Shown here: positions 18,180 to 27,243 of the stretch, piece after piece
Layout of the letters: each line of letters opens with the position of its first letter
Numbering within the stretch: the first letter of the stretch is position 1
NCBI GenBank assembly: GCA_947628095.1
Contig: CANQYO010000007.1
Coordinates: 1 to 33,376 of the forward strand
From: an uncultured Bacilli bacterium
Lineage (GTDB): Bacteria > Bacillota_I > Bacilli_A > RF39 > UBA660
DNA: 33,376 nt
Direction: 5' to 3'
Translations under genes and position numbers: made by a program
Notes under the pieces: model-generated
Told to the model about the DNA's origin: nothing
The model's input: the letters and a program-made list of their open reading frames with translations, nothing else
Database searches by the model: none

Positions 18180-19025
18180 TTATTCACAATCTTCTTCTAA
18201 AATATCAACATTTTTAAAAATAAAAATCATTCTATCTCGACCTGATAAATCTCTTTTACTAATAATTTTAACATCATTTAAATATTCATGTATTAATTCA
18301 ATAACTTTATCTTTTTGACTATTTCCTATTTCAAAAGCTATTAAATATTTTGAATTCAAATAATTTTCACAATCTTTTAAAATTTTTCTATAATATTCTA
18401 AACCATCTTCATTAGCAAATAAAGCAAGATTAGGTTCATTTTTTAAAACTATTTCTTCTATTTCGTCAGTTTTGCTTACATAAGGTGGGTTAGAAACAAT
18501 TACATCAAATTTGGTGTTAACATTAGTAAATAGATTAGATGTTATAATCTTAACATTAACATTTAAATTATCAGCATTTATCTTAGCAACTTCTAAAGCT
18601 TTTTTAGAAACATCACTTAAAGCAACTTCTAAATTTGAATTAATTTTCTTTAAAGTCAAACCTATACAACCACTTCCAGTACATAAATCAAGTAAACAGG
18701 CTTGATTAGCAAAATATTTATTTATAAAGTTATTAACATTAAAAACTAATTCTTCTGTTTCAAAACGAGGAATTAAAACTCTTTCATCAACATAAAAATC
18801 AAAACCATAAAAATTAACATTTTTCAAAGCGTATTGAATAGGTTCTCCTTTTTCTAATCTCTTCAAGCACTCAAGATATCTATCAACTAATTCTTTATCT
18901 ACTATATCTTTTAAATGCAAATTAAGCTCTAAAGGGTTAATATTTAAAAGCGTTCCCAATAGTAATTTATTAGTATCTTTATGAAGAGATTGATTTCCTA
19001 AACATAATAATTCTTCAATACTCAC
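18180..19025 (-). CDS. prmC: Release factor glutamine methyltransferase PrmC
   Basis: VLIPRFETEELV, LLDLCTGSGCIGLTL, FDVIVSNPPYVSK; overlaps prfA. Confidence 0.95.
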   Translation of the reverse strand: MSIEELLCLGNQSLHKDTNKLLLGTLLNINPLELNLHLKDIVDKELVDRYLECLKRLEKGEPIQYALKNVNFYGFDFYVDERVLIPRFETEELVFNVNNFINKYFANQACLLDLCTGSGCIGLTLKKINSNLEVALSDVSKKALEVAKINADNLNVNVKIITSNLFTNVNTKFDVIVSNPPYVSKTDEIEEIVLKNEPNLALFANEDGLEYYRKILKDCENYLNSKYLIAFEIGNSQKDKVIELIHEYLNDVKIISKRDLSGRDRMIFIFKNVDILEEDCE

Positions 19026-20080
19026 TCTTCACCTTTTAATTTTCTTTTGCTATCCTCAGTTATTAAAGCTTCAATTATCTCGTCTAATTCGCCTTCCATA
19101 ACTCTATCTAATTGTTTAGTAGTAAAACCTATTCTATGGTCTGTTACTCTGTTTTGAGGATAATTATATGTTCTTATTTTTTCACTTCTATCTCCAGTTC
19201 CAATTTTACTCTTACGAATTGCTCCTGTTTCAGCTTCTTCTTTAGCCATCATAGCATCATATACACGACTTTTCAAAATTTGGAAGGCTTTTTCACGATT
19301 TTTTATTTGACTTCTTTCATTTTGACAAGTAACAACAATTCCTGTTGGAATATGCACCATACGAACAGCACTATCGGTTGTATTAACATGTTGTCCTCCA
19401 GCTCCACTTGAACGATAAATATCTACTCTAATATCACTTTCTTTTATATCAATTTCAATATCGTCAGCTTCAGGCATTACTAAAACTGTTGCAGTTGAAG
19501 TTTGAATACGTCCATTTGCTTCTGTTACTGGAACTCTTTGAACACGATGTGAACCACTTTCATATTTAAGTTTTGAATAAACATTTTTACCTTTAATCAT
19601 AAATTCAATTAAAGTATATCCACCACTTGTTCCTTCAAGAGCATTTAAAACTTCTACTTGAAAACCATTTTTAAGAGCATATTTCTCATACATTCTAAAT
19701 AAATCACCAGCAAAGATATTTCCTTCATCTCCACCAGCTGCTCCACGAATTTCCATAAGAACATTCTTTCTATCATTTTTATCTTTAGGAATTAATAAAA
19801 TTTCAAGTTCTTGTTCAATTCTTGCTTTTTCAGTATTTAATCTTTCTATTTCTTCCATTGCAAATTCTGCTAATTCTTTATCTTTCGTCATTAAATGAGC
19901 TTCTTCTAAATCACTCAAAATCTTTTTATACTCTTGATAAACATTAACAGCATCTTCAATATTAGAAAGTTCTATTTGAAGTTCACGAGTTTTCTTAATA
20001 TCTTGTAAAATGTCTGGTTGCATTAAAAGCTCTTCAATTTCATGATATCTTTTTTCTAATAAATCTAATCGGTTAGTCAT
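19022..20080 (-). CDS. prfA: Peptide chain release factor 1
   Basis: EIRGAAGGDEGNIFAGDLFRMY, ESGSHRVQRVPVTEANGRIQTSTATV, RSSGAGGQHVNTTDSAVR. Start may be the upstream Met (20092). Confidence 0.97.
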   Translation of the reverse strand: MTNRLDLLEKRYHEIEELLMQPDILQDIKKTRELQIELSNIEDAVNVYQEYKKILSDLEEAHLMTKDKELAEFAMEEIERLNTEKARIEQELEILLIPKDKNDRKNVLMEIRGAAGGDEGNIFAGDLFRMYEKYALKNGFQVEVLNALEGTSGGYTLIEFMIKGKNVYSKLKYESGSHRVQRVPVTEANGRIQTSTATVLVMPEADDIEIDIKESDIRVDIYRSSGAGGQHVNTTDSAVRMVHIPTGIVVTCQNERSQIKNREKAFQILKSRVYDAMMAKEEAETGAIRKSKIGTGDRSEKIRTYNYPQNRVTDHRIGFTTKQLDRVMEGELDEIIEALITEDSKRKLKGEE

Positions 20081-20109
20081 ATTAACCTCCATTTTATATT
20101 ATCTTTTTC

Positions 20110-20547
20110 TTATTCATTTAAATCTTCTTCGTCAATTACAACTAAATCAGATAAATCATCATCATCTGTATCGTCAAAATCATCAGGATTATCTACATCG
20201 TCACTGTATTCTTCTTCATACTCATCTTCTAAAGGTGCATCTTCTTCTTTAATTTCTTCAAGTTCAATATCATCTTCTTCGTCAATATCTACAATTACTT
20301 TATCTGATGTATGTCTATTTCTTAAATCCCATACTCCATCAACTAAAATAAATCTTTTATCGGTAGTTAAAGATGTATAATAATCTCCAATTTTATTCTC
20401 AATTGTTGATGCTGGAAGTTCTAAAGTTGTTACAATCTTAGTAAATAAATCTAAAGTATTAATTCCTTTTTTCTCATTACTTAAAATCATATAAGTAATA
20501 TCCTTATAAGATAAATTTTCAATATCGTCTTTTTTGATTTCTTTCAT
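20110..20547 (-). CDS. rpoE: DNA-directed RNA polymerase delta subunit
   Basis: HARE-HTH-like N-terminus (SYKDITYMILSNEKKGINTLDLFTKI) and Asp/Glu-rich C-terminal tail. Confidence 0.88.
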   Translation of the reverse strand: MKEIKKDDIENLSYKDITYMILSNEKKGINTLDLFTKIVTTLELPASTIENKIGDYYTSLTTDKRFILVDGVWDLRNRHTSDKVIVDIDEEDDIELEEIKEEDAPLEDEYEEEYSDDVDNPDDFDDTDDDDLSDLVVIDEEDLNE

Positions 20548-20573
20548 ATTAACTCCTCCACAAAAAATTTAAT

Positions 20574-20945
20574 CTATATAATTTTTACTACTATTTCGAA
20601 TATGTTATCTAAATTTTTATATTTAACCATAAATCTTTTAAAATTACTTTCAAGTTGCAATACTTCAATAGGAATTTTCAATTCTTTATTTGTTTCTTTA
20701 TCTAAATACAAACATTCATTTTCAGAAAAATTAAAAGTTACTTTGGCTTCTGTATTATCTTTTTCTAAAATTTTTGTTTCTAAATTTAAAACAACCTTGG
20801 ATGTTCCATCAAAATACTTAATTTGATTATTACTAAAAATTCCTTTTATATTGTATTCAAAATTTCCATTTATTAAACAATATTTTACTAATAAATTTAC
20901 TTTTCCCATATTCCACCAATATGTTTTTAAAAGACATATCAGCAT
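20574..20945 (-). CDS. DUF1934-like small beta-barrel protein (YwiB-like)
   Basis: VNLLVKYCLINGNFEYNIKGIFSNNQIKYFDGTSKVVLNLETKILE; located next to rpoE. True start likely the internal Met (MGKVNLLVKY). Confidence 0.5.
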   Translation of the reverse strand: MLICLLKTYWWNMGKVNLLVKYCLINGNFEYNIKGIFSNNQIKYFDGTSKVVLNLETKILEKDNTEAKVTFNFSENECLYLDKETNKELKIPIEVLQLESNFKRFMVKYKNLDNIFEIVVKII

Positions 20946-21020
20946 GCATTATATCACAAATGGAGAAATTTGAACACATATTTTGAATATTTTTTGAAGA
21001 TAATAAAAATAGGTGATTAG

Positions 21021-23012
21021 ATGAAGTATTTTAAAAAATTTATTAAATTATTAGTCATTCTTTTTTTTATTGGTATCTTTTTAATTACAGGAATTTATCT
21101 TTATGCAAGAATTATTCCCAAAATTGATATAAATAAAACGGGAAGTTATTATCTATACGATATGAATAATAACCTTTATTTTCAAGGCAATGGTACAAGT
21201 GAATGGGCAAAATTGGAAGATATTAGTAAGTATGTAATTGATGCAACTTTAATAACTGAAGATAAAAATTTCTATTCTCACCATGGTTTTGATATTCCAA
21301 GAATTATAAAAGCCATGTACACGAATATTGTAAGTGGAGAGTATAAACAAGGAGCTTCAACCATTACTCAACAATTTGCTAAAAATTTATATCTTGACTT
21401 TGATAAAACTTGGGAAAGGAAAATCAATGAAGTTTGGTATACCATTCAAATTGAAGCTCACTATGATAAAGATGATATTTTAGAAGGCTATTTAAATTGT
21501 ATTAACTATGGTCATGCCATGTATGGAATTGAAAATGCTAGTAAGTTTTACTTTAATAAAACAGCTAAAGAGTTAAGTCTAGCTGAAGCTGCAATGTTAG
21601 TAGGAATTCCTAAATCACCTTCAAACTATTCACCACTTATTAACCCTGAAGTTGCTAAAAAGAGGCAACAATATATTTTAAAAACAATGTTAAATAATAA
21701 AATAATCACTAATGACGAGTACCAAAAAGCTTTAAGTGAAGAATTAATTTTTCATGAAGAGGAAGACGAAGAAAATTTAAAAACTTTAATGTACTATCAA
21801 GATGCAGTTATGAAAGAATTAAAAACTTTGGGAAATCTTGTTGAAACTTATTTACAACAAGGAGGAATTCGAGTTTACACCAATTTAGACATGAATGCTC
21901 AAAAAAGCTTAGAAGATAGTATTAACAATAATATTACCAATAATGATAAAATTCAAGCAAGTGCTATTATGATTAACCCTCAAAATGGCAGTGTAATTGC
22001 TGTTGTTGGTGGAAGAGATTATAATCAATCAGAATTCAATCGAGCCATAAGTGCTAAAAGACAAGTAGGTTCAATTATGAAACCCTTTTTATACTATAAT
22101 GCTCTTGAAAATGGGTTTACTTCCTCAACTTCGTTTCTATCCCAAGAGACAACTTTTACTTTGGGAAATGAAAATACTTACTCACCTCAAAATTACAATA
22201 ATCTATATGCCAATAAAGCAATAAGTATGGCTTCAGCAATCTCTTTTTCCGACAATATTTATGCAATCAAAACACATTTATTCTTAGGAGAGGAAAGTTT
22301 AGTAAATACAGCTAAACGAGTAGGAATTAAAACTAAATTAGAACCTATTGCTTCACTTCCTTTAGGTACAGTTGAACTAAATCATTTAGAAATTGCCAAT
22401 GCTTATGCAACTCTTGCTAGTCTTGGTGTAAAACATGAACCTTATTTTATTGAGAAAATAACTGATATAACTGGTAATATAATATATGAACACAAAGATA
22501 CCAGTGAAGTAGTTTTAAATAATAGTTTAACATTCATTTTAAACGAACTTTTAAAAGGTACATATGATTACAATATGATTGATTATACTTATCCAACCAA
22601 TATTTCAATAGCTTCTTTATTAACACATGATTATGCAATTAAATCAGGTTCTACTGATACAGATAATTGGATAATTGGTTTCAATCAAAATATTTTAACC
22701 TCGGTATGGATAGGGTATGACGATAATTCCAATATGACTAATGATGATTTTAAATACTCGAAGAAAATCTGGGCTAATGCTATGGAAAATTATTTAAAAA
22801 ATCAAGAAGTTAAATGGTATGAAATACCAAATAATGTAGTAGGAGTAATAGTTGACCCAATTACAGGTAATTTAGCAACCAATGAATCTAAAAATAAAAA
22901 AGTTTTATATTATATAAAAGGAACTGAACCTGGTAGTACTCAAGAAGTATTTGACGAATATGAAAATAATAATTCTAATGATAACCCTAATCAAGATAAA
23001 GAAAATAATTAA
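21021..23012 (+). CDS. Class A penicillin-binding protein (transglycosylase/transpeptidase)
   Basis: GT51 motifs ITEDKNFYSHHGFDIPRI, QGASTITQQFAKNLYL, GYLNCINYGHAMYGIENAS; transpeptidase SAKRQVGSIMKPFLY, SDN and KSGSTDTDNW. Confidence 0.95.
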   Translation: MKYFKKFIKLLVILFFIGIFLITGIYLYARIIPKIDINKTGSYYLYDMNNNLYFQGNGTSEWAKLEDISKYVIDATLITEDKNFYSHHGFDIPRIIKAMYTNIVSGEYKQGASTITQQFAKNLYLDFDKTWERKINEVWYTIQIEAHYDKDDILEGYLNCINYGHAMYGIENASKFYFNKTAKELSLAEAAMLVGIPKSPSNYSPLINPEVAKKRQQYILKTMLNNKIITNDEYQKALSEELIFHEEEDEENLKTLMYYQDAVMKELKTLGNLVETYLQQGGIRVYTNLDMNAQKSLEDSINNNITNNDKIQASAIMINPQNGSVIAVVGGRDYNQSEFNRAISAKRQVGSIMKPFLYYNALENGFTSSTSFLSQETTFTLGNENTYSPQNYNNLYANKAISMASAISFSDNIYAIKTHLFLGEESLVNTAKRVGIKTKLEPIASLPLGTVELNHLEIANAYATLASLGVKHEPYFIEKITDITGNIIYEHKDTSEVVLNNSLTFILNELLKGTYDYNMIDYTYPTNISIASLLTHDYAIKSGSTDTDNWIIGFNQNILTSVWIGYDDNSNMTNDDFKYSKKIWANAMENYLKNQEVKWYEIPNNVVGVIVDPITGNLATNESKNKKVLYYIKGTEPGSTQEVFDEYENNNSNDNPNQDKENN

Positions 23013-23021
23013 CCAATAAAA

Positions 23022-23058
23022 AATGATAAAGTTATAAAATGATTTCAACTTTATCATT
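23022..23058. terminator. Convergent terminator between pbp and pduL, one arm within pduL coding sequence
   Basis: AATGATAAAGTT (23022-23033) / AACTTTATCATT (23047-23058) perfect 12-bp stem followed by ATTTTTT on +. Confidence 0.75.
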
Positions 23059-23592
23059 ATTTTTTAATAAAAATGCATTAGCATCATCAGTATCTAAATG
23101 TATTTCAAAATATGCTTTTTCACTATCTTTTAAATAAACATTTTCAATAAGACCAGGTTTTTCTCCTCTTATTTTTACTTTAACTTTATTAACTCCTAAA
23201 AGGCCTTTTTCTTTTCTTATTTCTTCATTTACATGAATATGACGATTAGCAATAATACAAGCTTCTCTTTCAATTTCAGCGTAAGGACCAATTATTTTTA
23301 TCTTTGCTGCACCAAGTAAATCACCAGATTTACGAACTGGTGGTTCTATACCTAATTTATAAGAATCTGTTCTTGATATTTCAACTTGAGTATAATCGCG
23401 ATTAGGTCCTAAAACTCTTAAACCTTTTATAACCTTTCCATTAGCCTCAATATCAACGGTTAAAGTACTAGCAAATTGTTCAGGTTGCTTAAGCATATTT
23501 CTTACTTCTAATTTCATATCTTTAAATAAAATTTTATAATCTTCACAACTTAAATGAACATGACGATTACTAACTCCAACACTAACTTCCAT
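23032..23592 (-). CDS. pduL: Phosphate propanoyltransferase / PduL-type phosphotransacylase
   Basis: VGVSNRHVHLSCED, VLGPNRDYTQVEIS, REACIIANRHIHVN. Confidence 0.93.
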   Translation of the reverse strand: MEVSVGVSNRHVHLSCEDYKILFKDMKLEVRNMLKQPEQFASTLTVDIEANGKVIKGLRVLGPNRDYTQVEISRTDSYKLGIEPPVRKSGDLLGAAKIKIIGPYAEIEREACIIANRHIHVNEEIRKEKGLLGVNKVKVKIRGEKPGLIENVYLKDSEKAYFEIHLDTDDANAFLLKNNDKVEIIL

Positions 23593-23680
23593 TTACCCTC
23601 CATTTTGTCTATTTATTTTTTATTACATAAATATTATATCAAAATATATGTATTTTTAAAATATAATTTCATAATATTAA

Positions 23681-24046
23681 ATGGAGGGAAACATGAATAG
23701 TTATAATTACAATCCTTATAATATGGATTATATGTCAGGAAGAGCTTATCAAAATAATCAAAACCCAAGTATTATACCAAATCAAAGCTCATCAGCACCG
23801 GGAGTAGGGGGACAAACAGAAAATTCATATGCTGAAGAAATTTTAAATAAAAATATTGGAAAAAACATCAAAGTTTATATGTCTTTTTCTGATTCCATCG
23901 AATGGCGTGATAGAGTTTTTGAAGGTACATTAGAAGCTTGGGGTAGAGATTTTTTCTTATTACATGATAAAAAAGATAACAAATGGTTTATGCTTTGGAC
24001 AATTTATATTAATTTTGTAGAATTCAGTGAAAACGTTTTAATCTAA
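23681..24046 (+). CDS. gerQ: Spore coat protein GerQ
   Basis: NSYAEEILNKNIGKNIKVYMSFSDSIEWRDRVFEGTLEAWGRDFFLLHDKKDNKWFMLWTIYINFVEF resembles the GerQ C-terminal domain; low-complexity Asn/Tyr-rich N-terminus. Confidence 0.9.
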   Translation: MEGNMNSYNYNPYNMDYMSGRAYQNNQNPSIIPNQSSSAPGVGGQTENSYAEEILNKNIGKNIKVYMSFSDSIEWRDRVFEGTLEAWGRDFFLLHDKKDNKWFMLWTIYINFVEFSENVLI

Positions 24047-24101
24047 AAAAATAAATTATTATGTTCTTAAAAATTATTATATTCTAAAAGATTAAAAGTT
24101 A

Positions 24102-24130
24102 ATAACTTAAAAATTAAGTTATCTTCTTTC
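24102..24130 (+). terminator. Terminator-like hairpin, copy 1
   Basis: ATAACTTAA-AAA-TTAAGTTAT followed by CTTCTTTCT. Confidence 0.55.
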
Positions 24131-24265
24131 TAGTAATAACTTTTTTAACAACAACCTTTTTTGATAAGAACTTTTTAGTAATAATTATTTTAACATTAAT
24201 GAAAAATTTAATTATAAAAAAATTAAAAAGAAGTGACAAAATTAGGTTCTTAAACATTAAGGGGT

Positions 24266-24297
24266 GATAACTTAAAAATTAAGTTATCTTCTTTTTT
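24266..24297 (+). terminator. Terminator-like hairpin, copy 2
   Basis: GATAACTTAA-AAA-TTAAGTTATC followed by TTCTTTTTTT. Confidence 0.65.
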
Positions 24298-24433
24298 TAA
24301 AACAATGAAAAATTTAGTTATTTAAAAAAATTAAAATAAAAAAGAAGCGACAAATTTATATTCATCACCCCTAAAAGTGTAAGAACCCAAAATTATATTT
24401 ATCACCTCTTAAAGTGCAGGAACTGTTTATTGG

Positions 24434-24479
24434 TTCTTAAATATAGTGAAAAAATTCATCATCTAATAATATTTAAGAA
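24434..24479. repeat. 11-bp perfect inverted repeat with 24-nt loop
   Basis: TTCTTAAATAT (24434-24444) / ATATTTAAGAA (24469-24479), just past the rlmH stop. Confidence 0.6.
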
Positions 24480-24491
24480 TTAATTATCAGC

Positions 24492-24944
24492 TCATTTATG
24501 ATATTCCTCATTATTTAAAATTTTAAAACTTCTATAAATTTGTTCTAAAAGTATAACTCTAAATAATTGATGAGGAAATGTTAATTTAGAAAATGAAATA
24601 GCAAAATCTGCTATTTTTTTTATATCTTCATGAACTCCATAAGAACCACCAATTATAAAATTTATATTACTATTAATATTTCTTATAGTATCAATTTTCT
24701 TTGCTAATTCCAAACTAGTTAAACTAACACCATTTATATCTAATAAAATATTATAATCTTCATTATGAATATTCTTTAAAATATTATCTCTTTCTTTTTC
24801 TAAAGTTTTTTTAATATCATAATCAAAATCTGGCAATTCAATTATTTCAATTTTTGCATATTTAGAAAGTCTTTTTAAATATTCTTTCGTAGCTTCTTTC
24901 AAATAATTTTCTTTGATTTTTCCAATACAGATAACTTTTATCAT
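24492..24944 (-). CDS. rlmH: 23S rRNA pseudouridine(1915) N3-methyltransferase RlmH
   Basis: MIKVICIGKIKENYLKEATKEYLKRL, NFIIGGSYGVHEDI, FSKLTFPHQLFRVILLEQIYRSFKILNNEEYHK. Confidence 0.96.
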   Translation of the reverse strand: MIKVICIGKIKENYLKEATKEYLKRLSKYAKIEIIELPDFDYDIKKTLEKERDNILKNIHNEDYNILLDINGVSLTSLELAKKIDTIRNINSNINFIIGGSYGVHEDIKKIADFAISFSKLTFPHQLFRVILLEQIYRSFKILNNEEYHK

Positions 24945-25690
24945 ATAGTTATATACATGTCCTCCTCTTGTCTAGCTGCTTTTACTTCAACTTTATTTTC
25001 AATTATATTTTCAACTGTTTTAATGGCAAGGTCTTCTAAATTATTTGTCTCACTTAAATGAGCTAAAATAATTTCTTTAGTATCTTTACCAATTAATTCT
25101 TTTAAATACTTACCAGCCATTTCATTTGATAAATGACCTGTATCACTTACAACTCTTTGCTTTAATATATAAGGGTAGGGACCATCCATCAACATTTTAG
25201 TATCATGATTACTTTCTAAAATATATAAATTTTTATTGTGCATTTTCTTTAAATTTTTACTACTTATATAACCTGTATCTGTCATATAACAAATAGATGA
25301 AGTATCTTCAATTACAAAGCCAACCGAAGCAATAGCATCATGAGAAGTATGCAAGAATTCAATATGCAAATCGTCAACTTCAAAATCGTCACCTGAAACT
25401 GCCACAATATAATCTGGGTCAACTATTTTTTTTACTTCTTTAATCATACCTTCTGGAATATAAACAAACTTTTTATATTTTTTAGTTATAGATGCAAGTC
25501 CAGCTATATGGTCTTTATGATTATGTGTTAATAAAATGAAATCTATATCATCGGGAGTTAAATTATATTTTTCAAGTATTAATTTAATTTTAGGAAGGGA
25601 AAAACCAACATCTATTAAAATATTTTTAGTATTCATTTTAATAAGAGTTGAATTTCCTTTAGAACCACTTCCTAAAATTATTGCTTCCAT
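24941..25690 (-). CDS. walJ: WalJ/YycJ-type metallo-beta-lactamase-fold hydrolase
   Basis: LGSGSKGNSTLI, LLTHNHKDHIAGL, HTSHDAIASVGF, ESNHDTKML, DTGHLSNEMAG, LAHLSETNN. Confidence 0.92.
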   Translation of the reverse strand: MEAIILGSGSKGNSTLIKMNTKNILIDVGFSLPKIKLILEKYNLTPDDIDFILLTHNHKDHIAGLASITKKYKKFVYIPEGMIKEVKKIVDPDYIVAVSGDDFEVDDLHIEFLHTSHDAIASVGFVIEDTSSICYMTDTGYISSKNLKKMHNKNLYILESNHDTKMLMDGPYPYILKQRVVSDTGHLSNEMAGKYLKELIGKDTKEIILAHLSETNNLEDLAIKTVENIIENKVEVKAARQEEDMYITI

Positions 25691-27243
25691 TAATAGAACA
25701 ACAATGGGTCATAACTTTGACTACCAGGTGCATATGGTGCCCCACGCCAAATTTCTAAATGTAAGTGATTACCACTTGCACGTCCTGTATGACCTATATC
25801 TCCTATTGTATCTCCCATATTAACATAATCACCTTTTTTAACATATCTTGACAATGATTTCATATGTCCATATCGTGAATAATAACCATTTTGATGGTTA
25901 ATAACAACATAATAACCAGTAGCTGGGTGATAACTAACTTCCGTTACAATTCCAGCCTTAGCAGCATAAATTGGTGCTCCTTCACCTTGTCCACCAATAT
26001 CAACACCAGCATGAAGTGAACCCCAACGCCATCCATAACGACTGTTAATAGTATATGGAAGGTTAGTTGGCCAGCCCCAATTACCAGCTGATACAACAAT
26101 TGGTTTCTTTCCACCTTTAACAATAACTTCATTAACAACTGGTTTTAACTCTTCTTTACTAGAAATAATAGAATTTATAACTTCACCATTAACTGATTTA
26201 ACTTTTTGAGTTATTCTTGTAATTCCATTACTACCTTTAGTTTGAACGCTTTGATAACCAGTTAATTTAGTATTATCATAAATATATTCTGTTTTATATT
26301 TAACAACTTGGTCTTCTACTTTATGAGTTTGTTCAACTGTTGTAAAAACGGGATTTAAAATTCCAACTGTTAACTTTTGTCCTTCATAAAGTAAAGCTTC
26401 GGCTGTTCTTAAATTAGTATTAGCAATTAAAATTTCATTAACATTCATTTTATTATTTTCAGCAATCTTCTCTAACGTATCGCCTTCTTTAACTGTATAT
26501 GTAGACATATTACTATCTTTTCCAAATAACAAATATGATGTTAATTCTTCTTCATTTGTATAAATCTTTTCATTTACAGGAATATAAGCTTCTTTAGTTG
26601 TTACCACATCTTCAATATACAAATCTTCAATTATTTCTCCTGTATCAACTATAGCACTTTGAGTTTCATTAACAAAATTATCATATTCTTCTTCACTTAC
26701 AAATGATAAAACAACTTTTTTAGTTGCATTATATAAAAGGTCATCATCCAACAAATTTATTTTAATTATTTTTTCTTTTTCAGAAGTACTTTCCTCGTCT
26801 TCATTTAAATATTCCGTTGTTTTAGTCTTATCAATAGTTGCTATATAACCTTTAATTGTAAATGGCGATTTTTGATTAATAATATTATAAATTTCTGAAA
26901 TAGATATAATTTTATCGTCATAAGTTATATCTTTAATTACTTTAATATCATTAGGAATATATACTTTAGAAACATTATATTTATCTTTAATAGCCTGTTG
27001 CATCTTATTAATATAATCGTATAATTCACTTTCAGATTTAATTAACCCAATTGATTCTCCTTTTAAATAAACACGATAAGCTTCAACTGGTATTTTTGCT
27101 TCTCCAAGAACATCATTAGTTCCTAAAAATGTTAAAGCAAAAGCAAAAATAAAAGATATGATTACTCCTAAAATAGGAAATTTAGCTTTTTTATTAGTAT
27201 TCTTTATAGGTATAGTTGTAGTATTTTCTATATCATTATTCAT
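25690..27243 (-). CDS. LysM-G5-M23 domain cell-wall endopeptidase
   Basis: LysM YTVKEGDTLEKIAENNKMNVNEILIAN; G5-like VEQTHKVEDQVVKYKTEYIYDNTKLTGYQSVQTKGSNG; M23 SLHAGVDIGG and GNHLHLEIWRG with intact ligands. Confidence 0.9.
   Translation of the reverse strand: MNNDIENTTTIPIKNTNKKAKFPILGVIISFIFAFALTFLGTNDVLGEAKIPVEAYRVYLKGESIGLIKSESELYDYINKMQQAIKDKYNVSKVYIPNDIKVIKDITYDDKIISISEIYNIINQKSPFTIKGYIATIDKTKTTEYLNEDEESTSEKEKIIKINLLDDDLLYNATKKVVLSFVSEEEYDNFVNETQSAIVDTGEIIEDLYIEDVVTTKEAYIPVNEKIYTNEEELTSYLLFGKDSNMSTYTVKEGDTLEKIAENNKMNVNEILIANTNLRTAEALLYEGQKLTVGILNPVFTTVEQTHKVEDQVVKYKTEYIYDNTKLTGYQSVQTKGSNGITRITQKVKSVNGEVINSIISSKEELKPVVNEVIVKGGKKPIVVSAGNWGWPTNLPYTINSRYGWRWGSLHAGVDIGGQGEGAPIYAAKAGIVTEVSYHPATGYYVVINHQNGYYSRYGHMKSLSRYVKKGDYVNMGDTIGDIGHTGRASGNHLHLEIWRGAPYAPGSQSYDPLLFY

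Larger units (their letters stand above)
24102..24424. repeat. Composite repeat cluster: about 165-bp diverged tandem duplication with inverted GGTTCTTA...GGGGTGAT motifs
   Basis: 28-bp identical segment at 24102-24129 and 24267-24294; AATGAAAAATTTA...GAAG(T/C)GACAAA at 24198-24240 and 24304-24354; inverted motif at 24244-24268 versus 24364-24388 and 24401-24424. Confidence 0.7.

Noticed and set aside
24200-24268. + strand ORF MKNLIIKKLKRSDKIRFLNIKG in the repeat cluster
   Set aside because: No SD, and the duplicate copy of the segment is interrupted by an early stop.
25944-26138. 64-aa - strand ORF inside the M23 peptidase gene
   Set aside because: Out-of-frame overlap within a confident CDS.
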